Of a DNA stretch of 64,000 nt, positions 50,875 through 59,990 are shown piece after piece. The notes below the pieces were generated by a model. That model saw only the letters and a list, made by a program, of their open reading frames with translations. It was not told the origin of the DNA and searched no databases. Source of the DNA: CAWKGV01 sp963849305 (GTDB taxonomy: Bacteria > Pseudomonadota > Alphaproteobacteria > Acetobacterales > Acetobacteraceae); the NCBI GenBank assembly GCA_963849305.1, contig CAWKGV010000022.1, positions 124,001 to 188,000 of the forward strand, in the 5' to 3' direction. Positions within the stretch are counted from its first letter, which is position 1. Each line of letters opens with the position of its first letter. A program made the translations under genes and the position numbers.

Positions 50875-52035
50875 TCAGTTCGCCGCGTCGGCGGTTTCCT
50901 GCTTCGCCGAGCCGGTCGTCTCGATCCGGTGCATCGCTTGCTCGACATGCTGGCGGAACACGTATTCGGCCGGACGTTGCCCATCGAGCGGGATTTCAGG
51001 CGCCATCGGCCCATCGGTGCGCGGGCCGCGCAGCGCGACCTTCATCACCTTCAGCGGGTGGCGCACGGCATCGATCACCGCGGTCGCCTCATAGCCCGAA
51101 TGCACCATGCAATCGGCGCATTTCTCGTAATTGCCGGTGCCGTATTGGTCCCAATCGGTGGTTTCGACCAGCTCGCGATAGGTCTTGGTATAGCCTTCGC
51201 CCAGCAGATAACAGGGCCGCTGCCAGCCGAACACGTTGCGGGTCGGCTTGCCCCAGGGCGTGCAGCGATACCGCTGGTTGCCGGCCAGGAAATCGAGGAA
51301 TAGCGATGATTGATTGAACTTCCAGGCTTTGTCCTTCGTCTTCCCCTTGCCGCGGCTGAAGATGTCGCGGAACAACTGCTTCGACTTCTGGCGGTTGAGG
51401 AAATGCGCCTGGTCGGGCGCGCGCTCATAGGCGTAACCCGGCGAGATCATCACCCCGTCGATGCCCAACTCGGTGACGTGGTCGAGGAACGCGGCGACGC
51501 GCTCGGGCTTGGCGCCGTCGAACAGCGTGGTGTTGATGCAGACGCGGAAGCCGCGCGCCTTAGCGGCCTTGATGGCGGACACGGCACGGTCGAACACGCC
51601 TTCCTGGCTCACCGCCGCGTCATGCATGTCTTGATCGCCGTCCAGATGCACGTCCCATGCGAAGTTGCGATGCGGCTTGAAGCGGTCGAGCCGCTTCTCC
51701 AGCAGCAGCGCGTTGGTGCAGAGATAGACAAACTTGCCGCGCGCCAGCAGCGCCTCGACGATCTCGGGCATTTCCTTGTGCAGCAGCGGCTCGCCGCCGG
51801 CGATCGCGACCACCGGCGCGCCGCATTCCTCGGCGGCCTCGATGCAGTCGGCAAGCGATAGACGCTGGTTCAGGATCGGCGCCGGATAGTCGATCTTGCC
51901 GCAGCCGGAGCAGGCCAGGTTGCAGCGAAACAGCGGCTCCAGCATCAGCACCAGCGGATATCGCTCGCGCCCCTTGAGGTGCTGCTTGACGACATAGGCA
52001 CCGACGCGGAGCGCCTGGTTCAGCGGAACGGGCAT
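50875..52035 (-). CDS. hpnH: adenosyl-hopene transferase HpnH (radical SAM)
   Basis: A 386-residue radical-SAM enzyme that adds the 5'-deoxyadenosyl moiety to diploptene, the first step from C30 to C35 hopanoids. Cluster Cys are C38, C42 and C45 (FRCNLACSGCGK), followed by GGEPLL. Characteristic blocks are FAWDVHLDGDQDMHD, CINTTLFDG, RYRCTPWGKPTRNVFGWQRPCYL and CADCMVHSGYEATAV. Ten bp downstream of ispH, which supplies isoprenoid precursor. Cytosolic, membrane-associated chemistry. Confidence 0.97.
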   Translation of the reverse strand: MPVPLNQALRVGAYVVKQHLKGRERYPLVLMLEPLFRCNLACSGCGKIDYPAPILNQRLSLADCIEAAEECGAPVVAIAGGEPLLHKEMPEIVEALLARGKFVYLCTNALLLEKRLDRFKPHRNFAWDVHLDGDQDMHDAAVSQEGVFDRAVSAIKAAKARGFRVCINTTLFDGAKPERVAAFLDHVTELGIDGVMISPGYAYERAPDQAHFLNRQKSKQLFRDIFSRGKGKTKDKAWKFNQSSLFLDFLAGNQRYRCTPWGKPTRNVFGWQRPCYLLGEGYTKTYRELVETTDWDQYGTGNYEKCADCMVHSGYEATAVIDAVRHPLKVMKVALRGPRTDGPMAPEIPLDGQRPAEYVFRQHVEQAMHRIETTGSAKQETADAAN

Positions 52036-52045
52036 GTCCTATCCT

Positions 52046-52975
52046 TTAGGTATCGGCAAGCTCGGCGGGAAACCGGAAGCGCACGTCCTCGGCGACGCCC
52101 GCCAGGGTGCAGATGTCGATGGCATCGATGCGACGCAACCCCTCGAGTACGCCTTGCACCAACGTTTCGGGGGCGGAGGCGCCCGCGGTGACGCCCACCG
52201 AACTGACGGTGCGAAACCACTCCGGTCGCAGCGCGTCCGCGTCGTCGATCAGGTAGGAAGGCTTGCCCAACTCCTCGCCGATTTCGCGCAGCCGGTTGGA
52301 GTTGGAGCTGTTCTTCGATCCCACGACCAGGATCATGTCCACCGAATTGGCGAGTTCGCGCACTGCTTGTTGGCGATTCTGGGTGGCATAGCAGATGTCG
52401 CGCACATCGGGGCCCATGATCGCGGGAAAGCGGGCCTTGAGGGCGGCGATGATGCCGCGCGTGTCGTCCACCGAGAGCGTGGTCTGAGTGATGTAGGCGA
52501 GCTGATCGGGGTCGCGCACCTCGAGCCGGGACACGTCGTCCACCGTTTGCACGAGCTGGACCGTGCCGGGGATCTGGCCGATCGTGCCTTCCACCTCGGC
52601 GTGGCCGGCATGGCCGATCAGCACGATCTCGCGGCCCTGGCGGGCGTAGCGGCGGCCTTCGTTGTGGACCTTGGCGACCAGCGGACAGGTGGCATCGATC
52701 ACCGGCAAACCGCGCTGCGCGGCCAGCTCCTCGATCTCCTTGGCCACGCCGTGGGCGCTGAAGATGGTTCGCGCGCCTGGCGGCACTTCGTCGAGCTGAT
52801 CGACGAACACGGCGCCGCGCGTGCGCAGATCCTCGACCACGTGCCGGTTGTGCACGATTTCGTGACGCACATAGATCGGCGGGCCATATTTCTTGAGCGC
52901 CCGCTCGACGATTTCGATGGCCCGCTCGACCCCGGCGCAGAAGCCGCGGGGCTGGGCCAGGATGACGCGCAACAT
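52046..52975 (-). CDS. ispH: 4-hydroxy-3-methylbut-2-enyl diphosphate reductase
   Basis: A 309-residue [4Fe-4S] enzyme, the last step of the MEP isoprenoid pathway, giving IPP and DMAPP. Conserved Cys sites are RGFCAGVERAIEIVE (Cys13), VIDATCPLVAKVHNEG (about 97) and RDICYATQNRQ (about 197). Substrate residues include HNRHVVEDL, the GxHAExxGxxGQ run GHAGHAEVEGTIGQ, and VGSKNSSNSNRL. Placed next to hpnH and divergent from ispA-dxs. Confidence 0.97.
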   Translation of the reverse strand: MLRVILAQPRGFCAGVERAIEIVERALKKYGPPIYVRHEIVHNRHVVEDLRTRGAVFVDQLDEVPPGARTIFSAHGVAKEIEELAAQRGLPVIDATCPLVAKVHNEGRRYARQGREIVLIGHAGHAEVEGTIGQIPGTVQLVQTVDDVSRLEVRDPDQLAYITQTTLSVDDTRGIIAALKARFPAIMGPDVRDICYATQNRQQAVRELANSVDMILVVGSKNSSNSNRLREIGEELGKPSYLIDDADALRPEWFRTVSSVGVTAGASAPETLVQGVLEGLRRIDAIDICTLAGVAEDVRFRFPAELADT

Positions 52976-53315
52976 CCTCCACCTCCAGCTTCACGCCGCC
53001 GAGAGCAGCCGGCCACGGCGGCGTCGCCTATGGCACCATGTTCGCAACTCGGCAATGCTTACAACGTCGAATGATTTGAACTTCGTGTCAGATCCCGGAA
53101 CGCCAACCCGCCCCTAACACATTGAGATGGCAGGCAGCCAGGAGAACGGACGTTGCTAGAAATGGGCCCCATCATTGCTGACGGGGCACATATAAGCGTG
53201 CATGTTGTGGTTGTGCTGCAACACTAGTGGCTGCATGTGCGAGGCCAGGGGCAGTTCGTGGGCCCTGGATACAATATGACAGACCCTGGCTTGGTTCCGC
53301 GAGTCGGTATCGGGG
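52976..53315. promoter_or_regulatory. divergent regulatory region between ispH/hpnH and the ispA-dxs-hpn operon
   Basis: A 340-bp noncoding stretch from which two divergent transcripts must start. It holds a CCAGGG-N12-CCCTGG inverted repeat (53245-53268) near ATACAATATGAC, and a GCCCC...GGGGC hairpin near 53165-53188. Another CCCTGG follows at about 53283. These could be operator or RNA elements; no factor can be named. Confidence 0.4.
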
Positions 53316-54236
53316 GTGGATCGTGTTCGCATGAGTGTGACTTTGGCTGATGCTGAACTCCTGGCGGTGCTTGCGCGGGTCGCTTCGGTCGTTGAGGCCG
53401 AGCTCGAGAGTTTGCTGCCCGAAAACCACGGGGCCGAGAGCCGGCTGCTTGAAGCTATGCGCTACGCGACGCTGGGCGGCGGCAAGCGAATACGGGCGTT
53501 CCTGGTGATGCAAACCGCCGTGCTATTCGCGGTCGCCGAGACCTGTGCCGCCCGGGTCGCGGCGGCGGTCGAGATGCTGCACGCCTACTCGCTGGTGCAT
53601 GATGATTTGCCGGCGATGGACAACGACGACCTGCGGCGGGGGCGGCCGTCTTGTCACCGCGCATACGACGAGGCCACCGCGATCCTGGTAGGCGACGCGC
53701 TGCAAACGCGAGCGTTCGAGGTATTGGCTGAACCCGACACCCATTCCGATGCGCAAGCGCGCTGCGAACTGGTCGCGGCACTTGGCGCGGCCGTTGGCGC
53801 CCGGGGAATGGCGGGCGGGCAAATGATCGACATGCTGGCGGAAGGCCAATCGTTGGATGCGAGCCAGGTCACCAGGTTGCAGGCGTTGAAGACCGGCCGG
53901 CTGATCCAGTTCAGCGCCGAGGCAGGCGCGATCCTCGGCCGCGCCCCGCTTTCCGTGCGCCACCACCTAGCCGCCTACGGGCGCGATCTCGGCGCTGCCT
54001 TTCAGATCGCCGACGACCTGTTGGATGCCAGTGGCACCACGGCGGAGACCGGCAAAACTGCCGGCAAGGACGCCAGGGCTGGCAAGGCGACGCTGGTGGC
54101 CATTCTCGGGCCCGAGCGAGCGCGGGCCCACGCCGAGTTGCTGTCCCAACAAGCTGCCGGCCATCTGGCCGGGTTCGGGGAACGCGGGCGCCTGTTGCGC
54201 GCTCTCGCCTACTATGTCCTGTCGCGTCGAAGCTGA
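53316..54236 (+). CDS. ispA: polyprenyl (farnesyl) diphosphate synthase
   Basis: A 306-residue trans-isoprenyl diphosphate synthase. The first Asp-rich motif is HDDLPAMD (D96, D97, D102), preceded by GGGKRIRAFL; the second is FQIADDLLD, then GKTAGKDARAGKATLVAILG. Length fits short-chain (FPP) synthases supplying squalene for hopanoids. Start is uncertain: GTG 53316 or ATG 53331 (MSVTLADAELL). It lies 18 bp before dxs in an operon with hpnIJK. Confidence 0.93.
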   Translation: MDRVRMSVTLADAELLAVLARVASVVEAELESLLPENHGAESRLLEAMRYATLGGGKRIRAFLVMQTAVLFAVAETCAARVAAAVEMLHAYSLVHDDLPAMDNDDLRRGRPSCHRAYDEATAILVGDALQTRAFEVLAEPDTHSDAQARCELVAALGAAVGARGMAGGQMIDMLAEGQSLDASQVTRLQALKTGRLIQFSAEAGAILGRAPLSVRHHLAAYGRDLGAAFQIADDLLDASGTTAETGKTAGKDARAGKATLVAILGPERARAHAELLSQQAAGHLAGFGERGRLLRALAYYVLSRRS

Positions 54237-54254
54237 GGGTGGAGAGAGTCGAGC

Positions 54255-56195
54255 ATGAGCCCCGTGAACACCCCGCTGTTGGACCGAGTGCGCTACCCGG
54301 CCGATCTGCGCAACTTCTCGTTCGAGCAGCTCCGTCAACTGGCCGACGAGTTGCGCGCCGAGACGATCGGCGCGGTCTCCGTGACCGGTGGGCATCTCGG
54401 CTCGTCGCTGGGCGTGGTGGAGCTGACGGTGGCGATTCACGCGGTGTTCGATACACCGCGTGACCGTCTGATCTGGGATGTCGGGCACCAGGCTTATCCG
54501 CACAAGATCCTGACCGGTCGACGCGACCGCATCCGCACCTTGCGCCAAGGCGGCGGGCTATCCGGATTTACTCGGCGGGCGGAGAGCGAATATGACCCGT
54601 TCGGCGCGGCGCACTCCTCCACCTCGATTTCGGCCGGCCTAGGCATGGCGGTCGCACGGGACTTGAAGATGGCGCGCGGCGAGCCGGATGACCGTAACGT
54701 GATCTGCGTGATCGGCGATGGCGCGATGAGCGCCGGGATGGCCTATGAGGCGATGAACAACGCCGGTGACCGTCGGACGCGGTTGATTGTCATTCTGAAC
54801 GATAATGATATGTCGATCGCACCCCCCGTGGGAGCGATGTCCGCATATCTCTCGCGGTTGATGTCCTCGCGCAGCTTTCTCTCGCTGCGTGACCTCGGCA
54901 TCAAGATGGCTAAGCGTTTCCCTCGCGGAATCGAGCGCACCGCGCGGAAGGCTGAGGAGTACGCCCGCGGTATTCTCACCGGTGGCACTTTGTTCGAGGA
55001 GATGGGCTTCTACTACGTGGGCCCAATCGATGGGCACAATCTCGACCACCTGCTGCCGGTACTGCGCAATGTTCGCGAAGCTGATGAGCAGGGGCCGATC
55101 CTGGTCCATGCCATCACCGTCAAAGGCAAGGGCTTCACCCCGGCCGAACAATCGGCCGACAAATATCATGGCGTTTCCAAGTTCAACGTCATCACCGGCG
55201 AGCTGGCCAAGGCCCCGCCCGGCCCGCCGCAATACACCAAGGTGTTTGCCGAGGCGCTGATCCGGGAGGCCGAACGCGACCCCAACATCGTAGCCATTAC
55301 CGCCGCCATGCCTTCCGGCACCGGGCTCGACCGCTTCGCCAAGCGATTCCCGGACCGCTGCTTCGATGTCGGCATCGCCGAGCAGCACGCGGTCACTTTC
55401 GCCGGCGGCCTGGCTTGCGACGGCATGAAGCCGTTCTGTGCGATCTATTCCACGTTTTTGCAGCGCGCCTACGATCAGGTGGTCCACGACATCGCCATCC
55501 AAAGCCTGCCGGTGCGCTTCGCGATGGATCGTGCCGGCCCGGTGGGGGCGGACGGGGCGACGCACTCGGGCAGCTTCGATCTGACGTATCTGGGCTGTCT
55601 GCCCGGGATGGTGCTGATGGCCCCGGCCGATGAGGGTGAGCTGGTCCACGCCGTAGCCACCGCCACCACCATCAACGACCGTCCGAGCGCGTTCCGCTAC
55701 CCACGCGGCGAAGGGCTTGGCGTCGCGCTTCCCGCCACGGGAGAAATCTGGACGCTCGGCAAGGGTCGCATTCTGCGCGAGGGGAGCACTGTCGCAATCC
55801 TGTCGCTCGGCACGCGCCTAGCCGACGCGCTCAAAGCCGCCGACGAGCTTGCAGCGCGGGGCCTGCCCGCCACGGTCGCCGATGCCCGCTTCGCCAAGCC
55901 ACTCGACACGGCGCTGATCGAGCAGCTCGCGCGTCACCACGAATTGCTGATTATCATCGAGGAGAATGCGATCGGCGGTTTCGGCTCGGCGGTACTGCAC
56001 CATCTGGCCTGGAAGGGGTTGCTGGACGGCGGGCTCAGGGTGCGCCCAATGGTGCTGCCGGATCGGTTCATCGACCACAATTCGCAGCCCAGGCAACTCG
56101 CCGAGGCCGGGCTGACGGCCAAGGACATCGTGGCTGCGGCAACGGGCGCGCTCGGGCTGGCGGGCAGCAAAAAAATGCTGCTCACCGCCGGCTGA
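54255..56195 (+). CDS. dxs: 1-deoxy-D-xylulose-5-phosphate synthase
   Basis: A 646-residue ThDP enzyme, the first committed step of the MEP pathway (pyruvate plus G3P to DXP). TVTGGHLGSSLGVVELT near residue 43, DVGHQAYPHKILTG, the ThDP/Mg motif GDGAMSAGMAYEAMNNAG at 154, VGPIDGHN, and RCFDVGIAEQHAVTFAGGL with the activating Glu in the pyrimidine domain are all present. Length normal. Embedded between the prenyl synthase and hpnI, which suggests dosage for hopanoid synthesis; a second dxs elsewhere is possible. Confidence 0.97.
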   Translation: MSPVNTPLLDRVRYPADLRNFSFEQLRQLADELRAETIGAVSVTGGHLGSSLGVVELTVAIHAVFDTPRDRLIWDVGHQAYPHKILTGRRDRIRTLRQGGGLSGFTRRAESEYDPFGAAHSSTSISAGLGMAVARDLKMARGEPDDRNVICVIGDGAMSAGMAYEAMNNAGDRRTRLIVILNDNDMSIAPPVGAMSAYLSRLMSSRSFLSLRDLGIKMAKRFPRGIERTARKAEEYARGILTGGTLFEEMGFYYVGPIDGHNLDHLLPVLRNVREADEQGPILVHAITVKGKGFTPAEQSADKYHGVSKFNVITGELAKAPPGPPQYTKVFAEALIREAERDPNIVAITAAMPSGTGLDRFAKRFPDRCFDVGIAEQHAVTFAGGLACDGMKPFCAIYSTFLQRAYDQVVHDIAIQSLPVRFAMDRAGPVGADGATHSGSFDLTYLGCLPGMVLMAPADEGELVHAVATATTINDRPSAFRYPRGEGLGVALPATGEIWTLGKGRILREGSTVAILSLGTRLADALKAADELAARGLPATVADARFAKPLDTALIEQLARHHELLIIIEENAIGGFGSAVLHHLAWKGLLDGGLRVRPMVLPDRFIDHNSQPRQLAEAGLTAKDIVAAATGALGLAGSKKMLLTAG

Positions 56196-56202
56196 TGCCA
56201 GC

Positions 56203-57450
56203 ATGGACGCCCCGATCCTGTTCGGGGGGGCACTGCTGGCGGCGGCACTGGCCGGAGTGGGCGTGCTGCAATCGTTTGCCGGCTGGCGCGCCGTCACGCG
56301 CTTCGCCGCGCCGCGGCCCGCCCCGGAGTTCCGCCCGGCGATCACAGTGCTGAAGCCGCTCTATGGTGACGAAAAGCTGTTGGAAGAGGCACTCGGATCG
56401 GTCTGCCGCCTCTCGTACCCGGCGCTGCAAATCGTGTGCGGTGTGCAGGATTCGGCCGACCCCGCCATCCGGGTCGTGCGCCGGCTGCAATCGCGTTTTC
56501 CCGGCCGTGACATCGTGTTGGTGGTGAATGCCGCCCGACATGGCCCCAATCGCAAAGTGGGCAATCTGATCAATATGCTACCGGCGGCACGACACGAGGT
56601 GCTGGTGATCGCGGATTCCGATCTGCACGTCGCGCCCGACTACCTGGACCGGATCGCGGCTTCGTTGCAGCAGCCCGGCACCGGATTGGTCACCACGCTC
56701 TATGCCGGCCTGCCAGCCACGAGATCCCTCGCGGGGATGATGGGATCAACACAGATTACACATGCGTTCCTGCCCGGGGCGCTGCTCGCTCGCGCGCTCG
56801 GGCGCCAGGATTGCCTGGGCGCGACAATGGCGCTGCGGCGCGAGACGCTGGCGCGGATCGGCGGCCTAGAGTCACTTGTCGGTCATCTGGCCGACGACAA
56901 CGCGCTGGGGCGGAAGGTGGCGGCACTCGGGTTCGCGGTGCGGCTGGCCGACACGGTTCCGCTGACCACGGTTCCCGAGGCGACGCTGGCCGCTTTGTTC
57001 CGTCACGAGCTGCGCTGGGCGCGCACCATCCGGGCGCTGGTGCCGGCGCAATTCGCCGCTTCGGCGCTGCAATACCCGCTCGCGTGGTCGCTGGTCGCGT
57101 TGCTGCTCACCTGGGGAGCGGCCTGGAGCTGGGGCGTGTTGCTGGCGGCATGGGCGGTACGGGCCGCCACCACGCGTGGTATTGACCGGGCACTGGCGCG
57201 GCTGCCCGGCGGCTTTGCGCTGACCCCCCCGCCCTGGCTTCTGCCGTTGCGCGAGCTTATGTCGCTCGTGGTGATGATCGCGAGCTACTGGGGGCTGGAA
57301 GTGGATTGGCGTGGCCATGCCATGCGTGCCGACGGCCCGGCTCCGACCGCCGCCCGATCCGTGCCTGAGCGACCCGCACCTGGGCCGCCGCTGACCGAGC
57401 CGCCCGAACTTGAGCCGTCGCACCTCGAAAGGACTGAGAGACCGGGATGA
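56203..57450 (+). CDS. hpnI: hopanoid glycosyltransferase HpnI
   Basis: A 415-residue membrane-bound GT2 enzyme, ceramide-glucosyltransferase-like, that adds N-acetylglucosamine to bacteriohopanetetrol. N-terminal TM helix FGGALLAAALAGVGVLQSF, then AITVLKPLYGDEKLLEEALGS, HGPNRKVGNLINML, the DxD-type VIADSDLHVAPDYL, CLGATMALRRETLARIGGL and (Q)xxRW-like RHELRWARTIRAL. Two to three C-terminal TM segments follow, then a Pro-rich tail of about 50 residues. It starts 7 bp after dxs and overlaps hpnJ by 4 bp. Confidence 0.93.
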   Translation: MDAPILFGGALLAAALAGVGVLQSFAGWRAVTRFAAPRPAPEFRPAITVLKPLYGDEKLLEEALGSVCRLSYPALQIVCGVQDSADPAIRVVRRLQSRFPGRDIVLVVNAARHGPNRKVGNLINMLPAARHEVLVIADSDLHVAPDYLDRIAASLQQPGTGLVTTLYAGLPATRSLAGMMGSTQITHAFLPGALLARALGRQDCLGATMALRRETLARIGGLESLVGHLADDNALGRKVAALGFAVRLADTVPLTTVPEATLAALFRHELRWARTIRALVPAQFAASALQYPLAWSLVALLLTWGAAWSWGVLLAAWAVRAATTRGIDRALARLPGGFALTPPPWLLPLRELMSLVVMIASYWGLEVDWRGHAMRADGPAPTAARSVPERPAPGPPLTEPPELEPSHLERTERPG

Positions 57451-58877
57451 TGAAGACGCTGTTCCTGCACCCTCCCTCGTTCGATGGGTTCGACGGCGGC
57501 GCTGGCTCTCGCTACCAGGCACGGCGCGAGATCCGCTCGTTCTGGTACCCGACCTGGCTTGCCCAACCCGCGGCGCTGGTCCCGGGCAGCCGGCTGATCG
57601 ACGCCCCGCCGGCCCGGATCGGCCTCGACGCGGTTCGCGCCGAGGTGCGAGGCTATGAGCTGTGCGTGATGCACACCTCCACACCCTCCTTCGCCTCCGA
57701 CCTGCGCGTGGCGGCGGCGCTCAAGCAGGCGAGCCCGGGGCTCAAGGTCGGCTTCGTCGGCGCCAAGGTCGCGGTGCAACCACAAGAGAGCTTGGAGCAG
57801 GGCGCCGGCGCCATCGACTTCGTCGCGCGCAACGAGTTCGATTTCACGGTGAAGGAGATCGCGGAGGGACGGGACTGGGCTTCGGTGGACGGCATCTCCT
57901 TTCGCGATCCGGCGGGCGGTATCGTTCACAACAAGGACCGCGCGATCCTCGAGGACATGGACCAATTGCCATTCGTCACCGAGGTGTACAGGCGTGATCT
58001 GCGCATCGAAGATTATTTCATCGGTTACCTTCTGCACCCGTACGTCTCGCTCTATACTGGGCGCGGCTGCAAGTCGCGCTGCACCTTCTGCCTGTGGCCG
58101 CAGACCGTGGGCGGGCACCGCTATCGGGTGCGCAGTCCGGAGCATGTCGCGGCGGAGATCAACCTCGCCAAGTCCTACTTTCCGCAGGTGAAGGAGTTCT
58201 TCTTCGACGACGACACCTTCACCGACAACCTGCCGCGCGCCGAAGCGATCGCGAAGGAGCTGGGCCGCCTCGGCGTGACCTGGTCGTGCAACGCCAAGGC
58301 CAACGTGCCGCGCGAGACGTTGAAGGTGCTGAAGGACAACGGACTGCGTCTGCTCCTGGTTGGGTACGAGAGCGGCAATCAGCAGATCCTTTACAACATC
58401 AAGAAGGGGATGCGGATCGAGGTCGCCCGGCGCTTCACCAAAGACTGCCACGACCTCGGCATCCGCATCCACGGCACATTTATCCTGGGCCTTCCCGGCG
58501 AGACTAAGGAGACGATCGAGGAGACGATCCGTTTCGCGACAGAGATCAATCCGCACACCATCCAGGTCTCGCTCGCCGCGCCCTATCCGGGGACGTTCCT
58601 CTATCGCCAGGCGGTCGAGAATGGCTGGCTGGATGCCGGGCACGCCGAGTTGGTTGACGAGCACGGCATCCAGATCGCGCCACTTTCGTACCCGCACCTG
58701 ACCCATACCGAGATATTCGAGAACGTGGAGACGTTCTATAAGCGGTTCTACTTCCGCGCCCCCAAGATTGCCGCGATCGTGGGCGAGATGGTCCGCAGCC
58801 CGCATATGATGAAGCGGCGGCTGCGCGAAGGGGTGGAGTTCTTCCAATTCCTGCGCGAACGCCACGAGGCGGCTTGA
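57447..58877 (+). CDS. hpnJ: hopanoid radical-SAM enzyme HpnJ
   Basis: A 476-residue B12-binding-type radical-SAM protein catalysing the ring contraction that makes the cyclitol ether head group from glucosaminyl-BHT. N-terminal MMKTLFLHPPSFDGFDGGAGSRYQ is characteristic. Cluster cysteines C208, C212, C215 lie in GRGCKSRCTFCLWPQTVGG; then FFDDDTFTDNLPRAEAIAKEL, SCNAKANVPRETL, GYESGNQQIL and HGTFILGLPGETKET. Its stop is followed by REP palindromes before hpnK. Confidence 0.95.
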   Translation: MMKTLFLHPPSFDGFDGGAGSRYQARREIRSFWYPTWLAQPAALVPGSRLIDAPPARIGLDAVRAEVRGYELCVMHTSTPSFASDLRVAAALKQASPGLKVGFVGAKVAVQPQESLEQGAGAIDFVARNEFDFTVKEIAEGRDWASVDGISFRDPAGGIVHNKDRAILEDMDQLPFVTEVYRRDLRIEDYFIGYLLHPYVSLYTGRGCKSRCTFCLWPQTVGGHRYRVRSPEHVAAEINLAKSYFPQVKEFFFDDDTFTDNLPRAEAIAKELGRLGVTWSCNAKANVPRETLKVLKDNGLRLLLVGYESGNQQILYNIKKGMRIEVARRFTKDCHDLGIRIHGTFILGLPGETKETIEETIRFATEINPHTIQVSLAAPYPGTFLYRQAVENGWLDAGHAELVDEHGIQIAPLSYPHLTHTEIFENVETFYKRFYFRAPKIAAIVGEMVRSPHMMKRRLREGVEFFQFLRERHEAA

Positions 58878-58968
58878 AGCCGGTTCGTGACGATGTAAAC
58901 CCAACCATCAAGCATTCTGGGGCTACCACGAAGGCGAAGAAATGGTGAAAGGCTACGTACGCGTGGAA

Positions 58969-59054
58969 TCGTCATGGTCGCGCTTGTCGCGACCATCCAC
59001 GGCTTCGAGGCGACCAAACAGCCGCGGATGCTCGCGACAAGCGCGAGCATGACG
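58969..59054. repeat. inverted pair of REP-like palindromes between hpnJ and hpnK
   Basis: The first unit, CGTCATGGTCGCG-CTTG-TCGCGACCATCCACGG (58970-59001), and the second, GCCGCGGATGCTCGCG-ACAA-GCGCGAGCATGACG (59021-59054), face each other with a 20-bp spacer, a BIME-like arrangement. The coding frame opens through them from an ATG at 58974, but that start would translate the repeat. Confidence 0.75.
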
Positions 59055-59093
59055 AATTGGCGCGCAGGCGCGGTCTGTAGCGCTCCGCGACAT

Positions 59094-59990
59094 TTGAAGC
59101 GCCTCATCATCACCGCCGACGATTTCGGCCTGAGTGAGTCCGTCAACGAAGCGGTCGAACGCGCTCACCGCGAAGGAATACTCACCACGGCAAGCCTGAT
59201 GGTGGCTGGTCCGGCGGCGTCGGATGCGGTGCGCCGGGCCAGGACCATGCCGAGGCTTGCCGTGGGGCTGCATCTGGTCGCGATCGAAGGCCCGGCGATG
59301 CTGCCGTCTGCCGATATTCCCGACCTCGTGGACGAGCGCAGGCACTTCCCCTCCGACCAGCTCCGCCTAGGCGTGCGCTATACCGTCAGCAATCGCACCC
59401 GCCGCCAACTCGCCGCCGAGATCCGCGCCCAGTTCGCGGCATTCGCGCGAACCGGTCTGCCGCTCGATCATGCCAGCGCGCACAAGCACATGCATCTGCA
59501 TCCGGTCGTCGGGCGGCTCGTGATCGAGATCGGGCGGGAGTTTGGCCTCCGCGCCCTGCGCGTTCCGGCCGAGCCGCCTTCGGTGCTCGCACGCTGCGGC
59601 ACTCGCGTCGGGCTGGGCGGGCAAGCCCTATTTTGCTGGGCGGCGCTGCTGCGCCGGCAGGCGCGCGTGGCCGGACTTTTCACGAGTGACGCCTGTTTCG
59701 GCCTGGCTTGGACTGGGCACATGACGGCCGACCGCTTGCTGCCGCTCGTTTTCGAGTTGCCGCAGGGAGTTAGTGAAATCTACTTCCACCCTGCGATCGC
59801 CCGTGACGCACCCTTGCGCCTGCGTATGCCGGATTATGAGCACGAAGCCGAGTTGGCGGCGCTCCTGGACCCGCGCATGCCGGATGCCATTGAGGCGACC
59901 CGTGTTCAGCCGATCAGCTTCTCGGATGGTTGGCGAGCGGCTACGCCGCCGCGAGCTGCAGCCGGTGCGCGGCACGCGCCCGGCCCATGA
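59094..59990 (+). CDS. hpnK: hopanoid-associated sugar deacetylase HpnK (YdjC-like)
   Basis: A 298-residue carbohydrate deacetylase that removes the N-acetyl group from GlcNAc-BHT before HpnJ acts. The N-terminus LKRLIITADDFGLSESVNEAVERAHREG has the metal-binding Asp pair, followed by AVGLHLVAIEG and LPLDHASAHKHMHLHP with metal His residues. The TTG at 59094 gives the canonical start; an ATG 120 bases upstream would translate a REP palindrome. No strong Shine-Dalgarno was seen. The 3' end overlaps gltX by 50 bp on the other strand. Confidence 0.88.
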   Translation: MKRLIITADDFGLSESVNEAVERAHREGILTTASLMVAGPAASDAVRRARTMPRLAVGLHLVAIEGPAMLPSADIPDLVDERRHFPSDQLRLGVRYTVSNRTRRQLAAEIRAQFAAFARTGLPLDHASAHKHMHLHPVVGRLVIEIGREFGLRALRVPAEPPSVLARCGTRVGLGGQALFCWAALLRRQARVAGLFTSDACFGLAWTGHMTADRLLPLVFELPQGVSEIYFHPAIARDAPLRLRMPDYEHEAELAALLDPRMPDAIEATRVQPISFSDGWRAATPPRAAAGARHAPGP

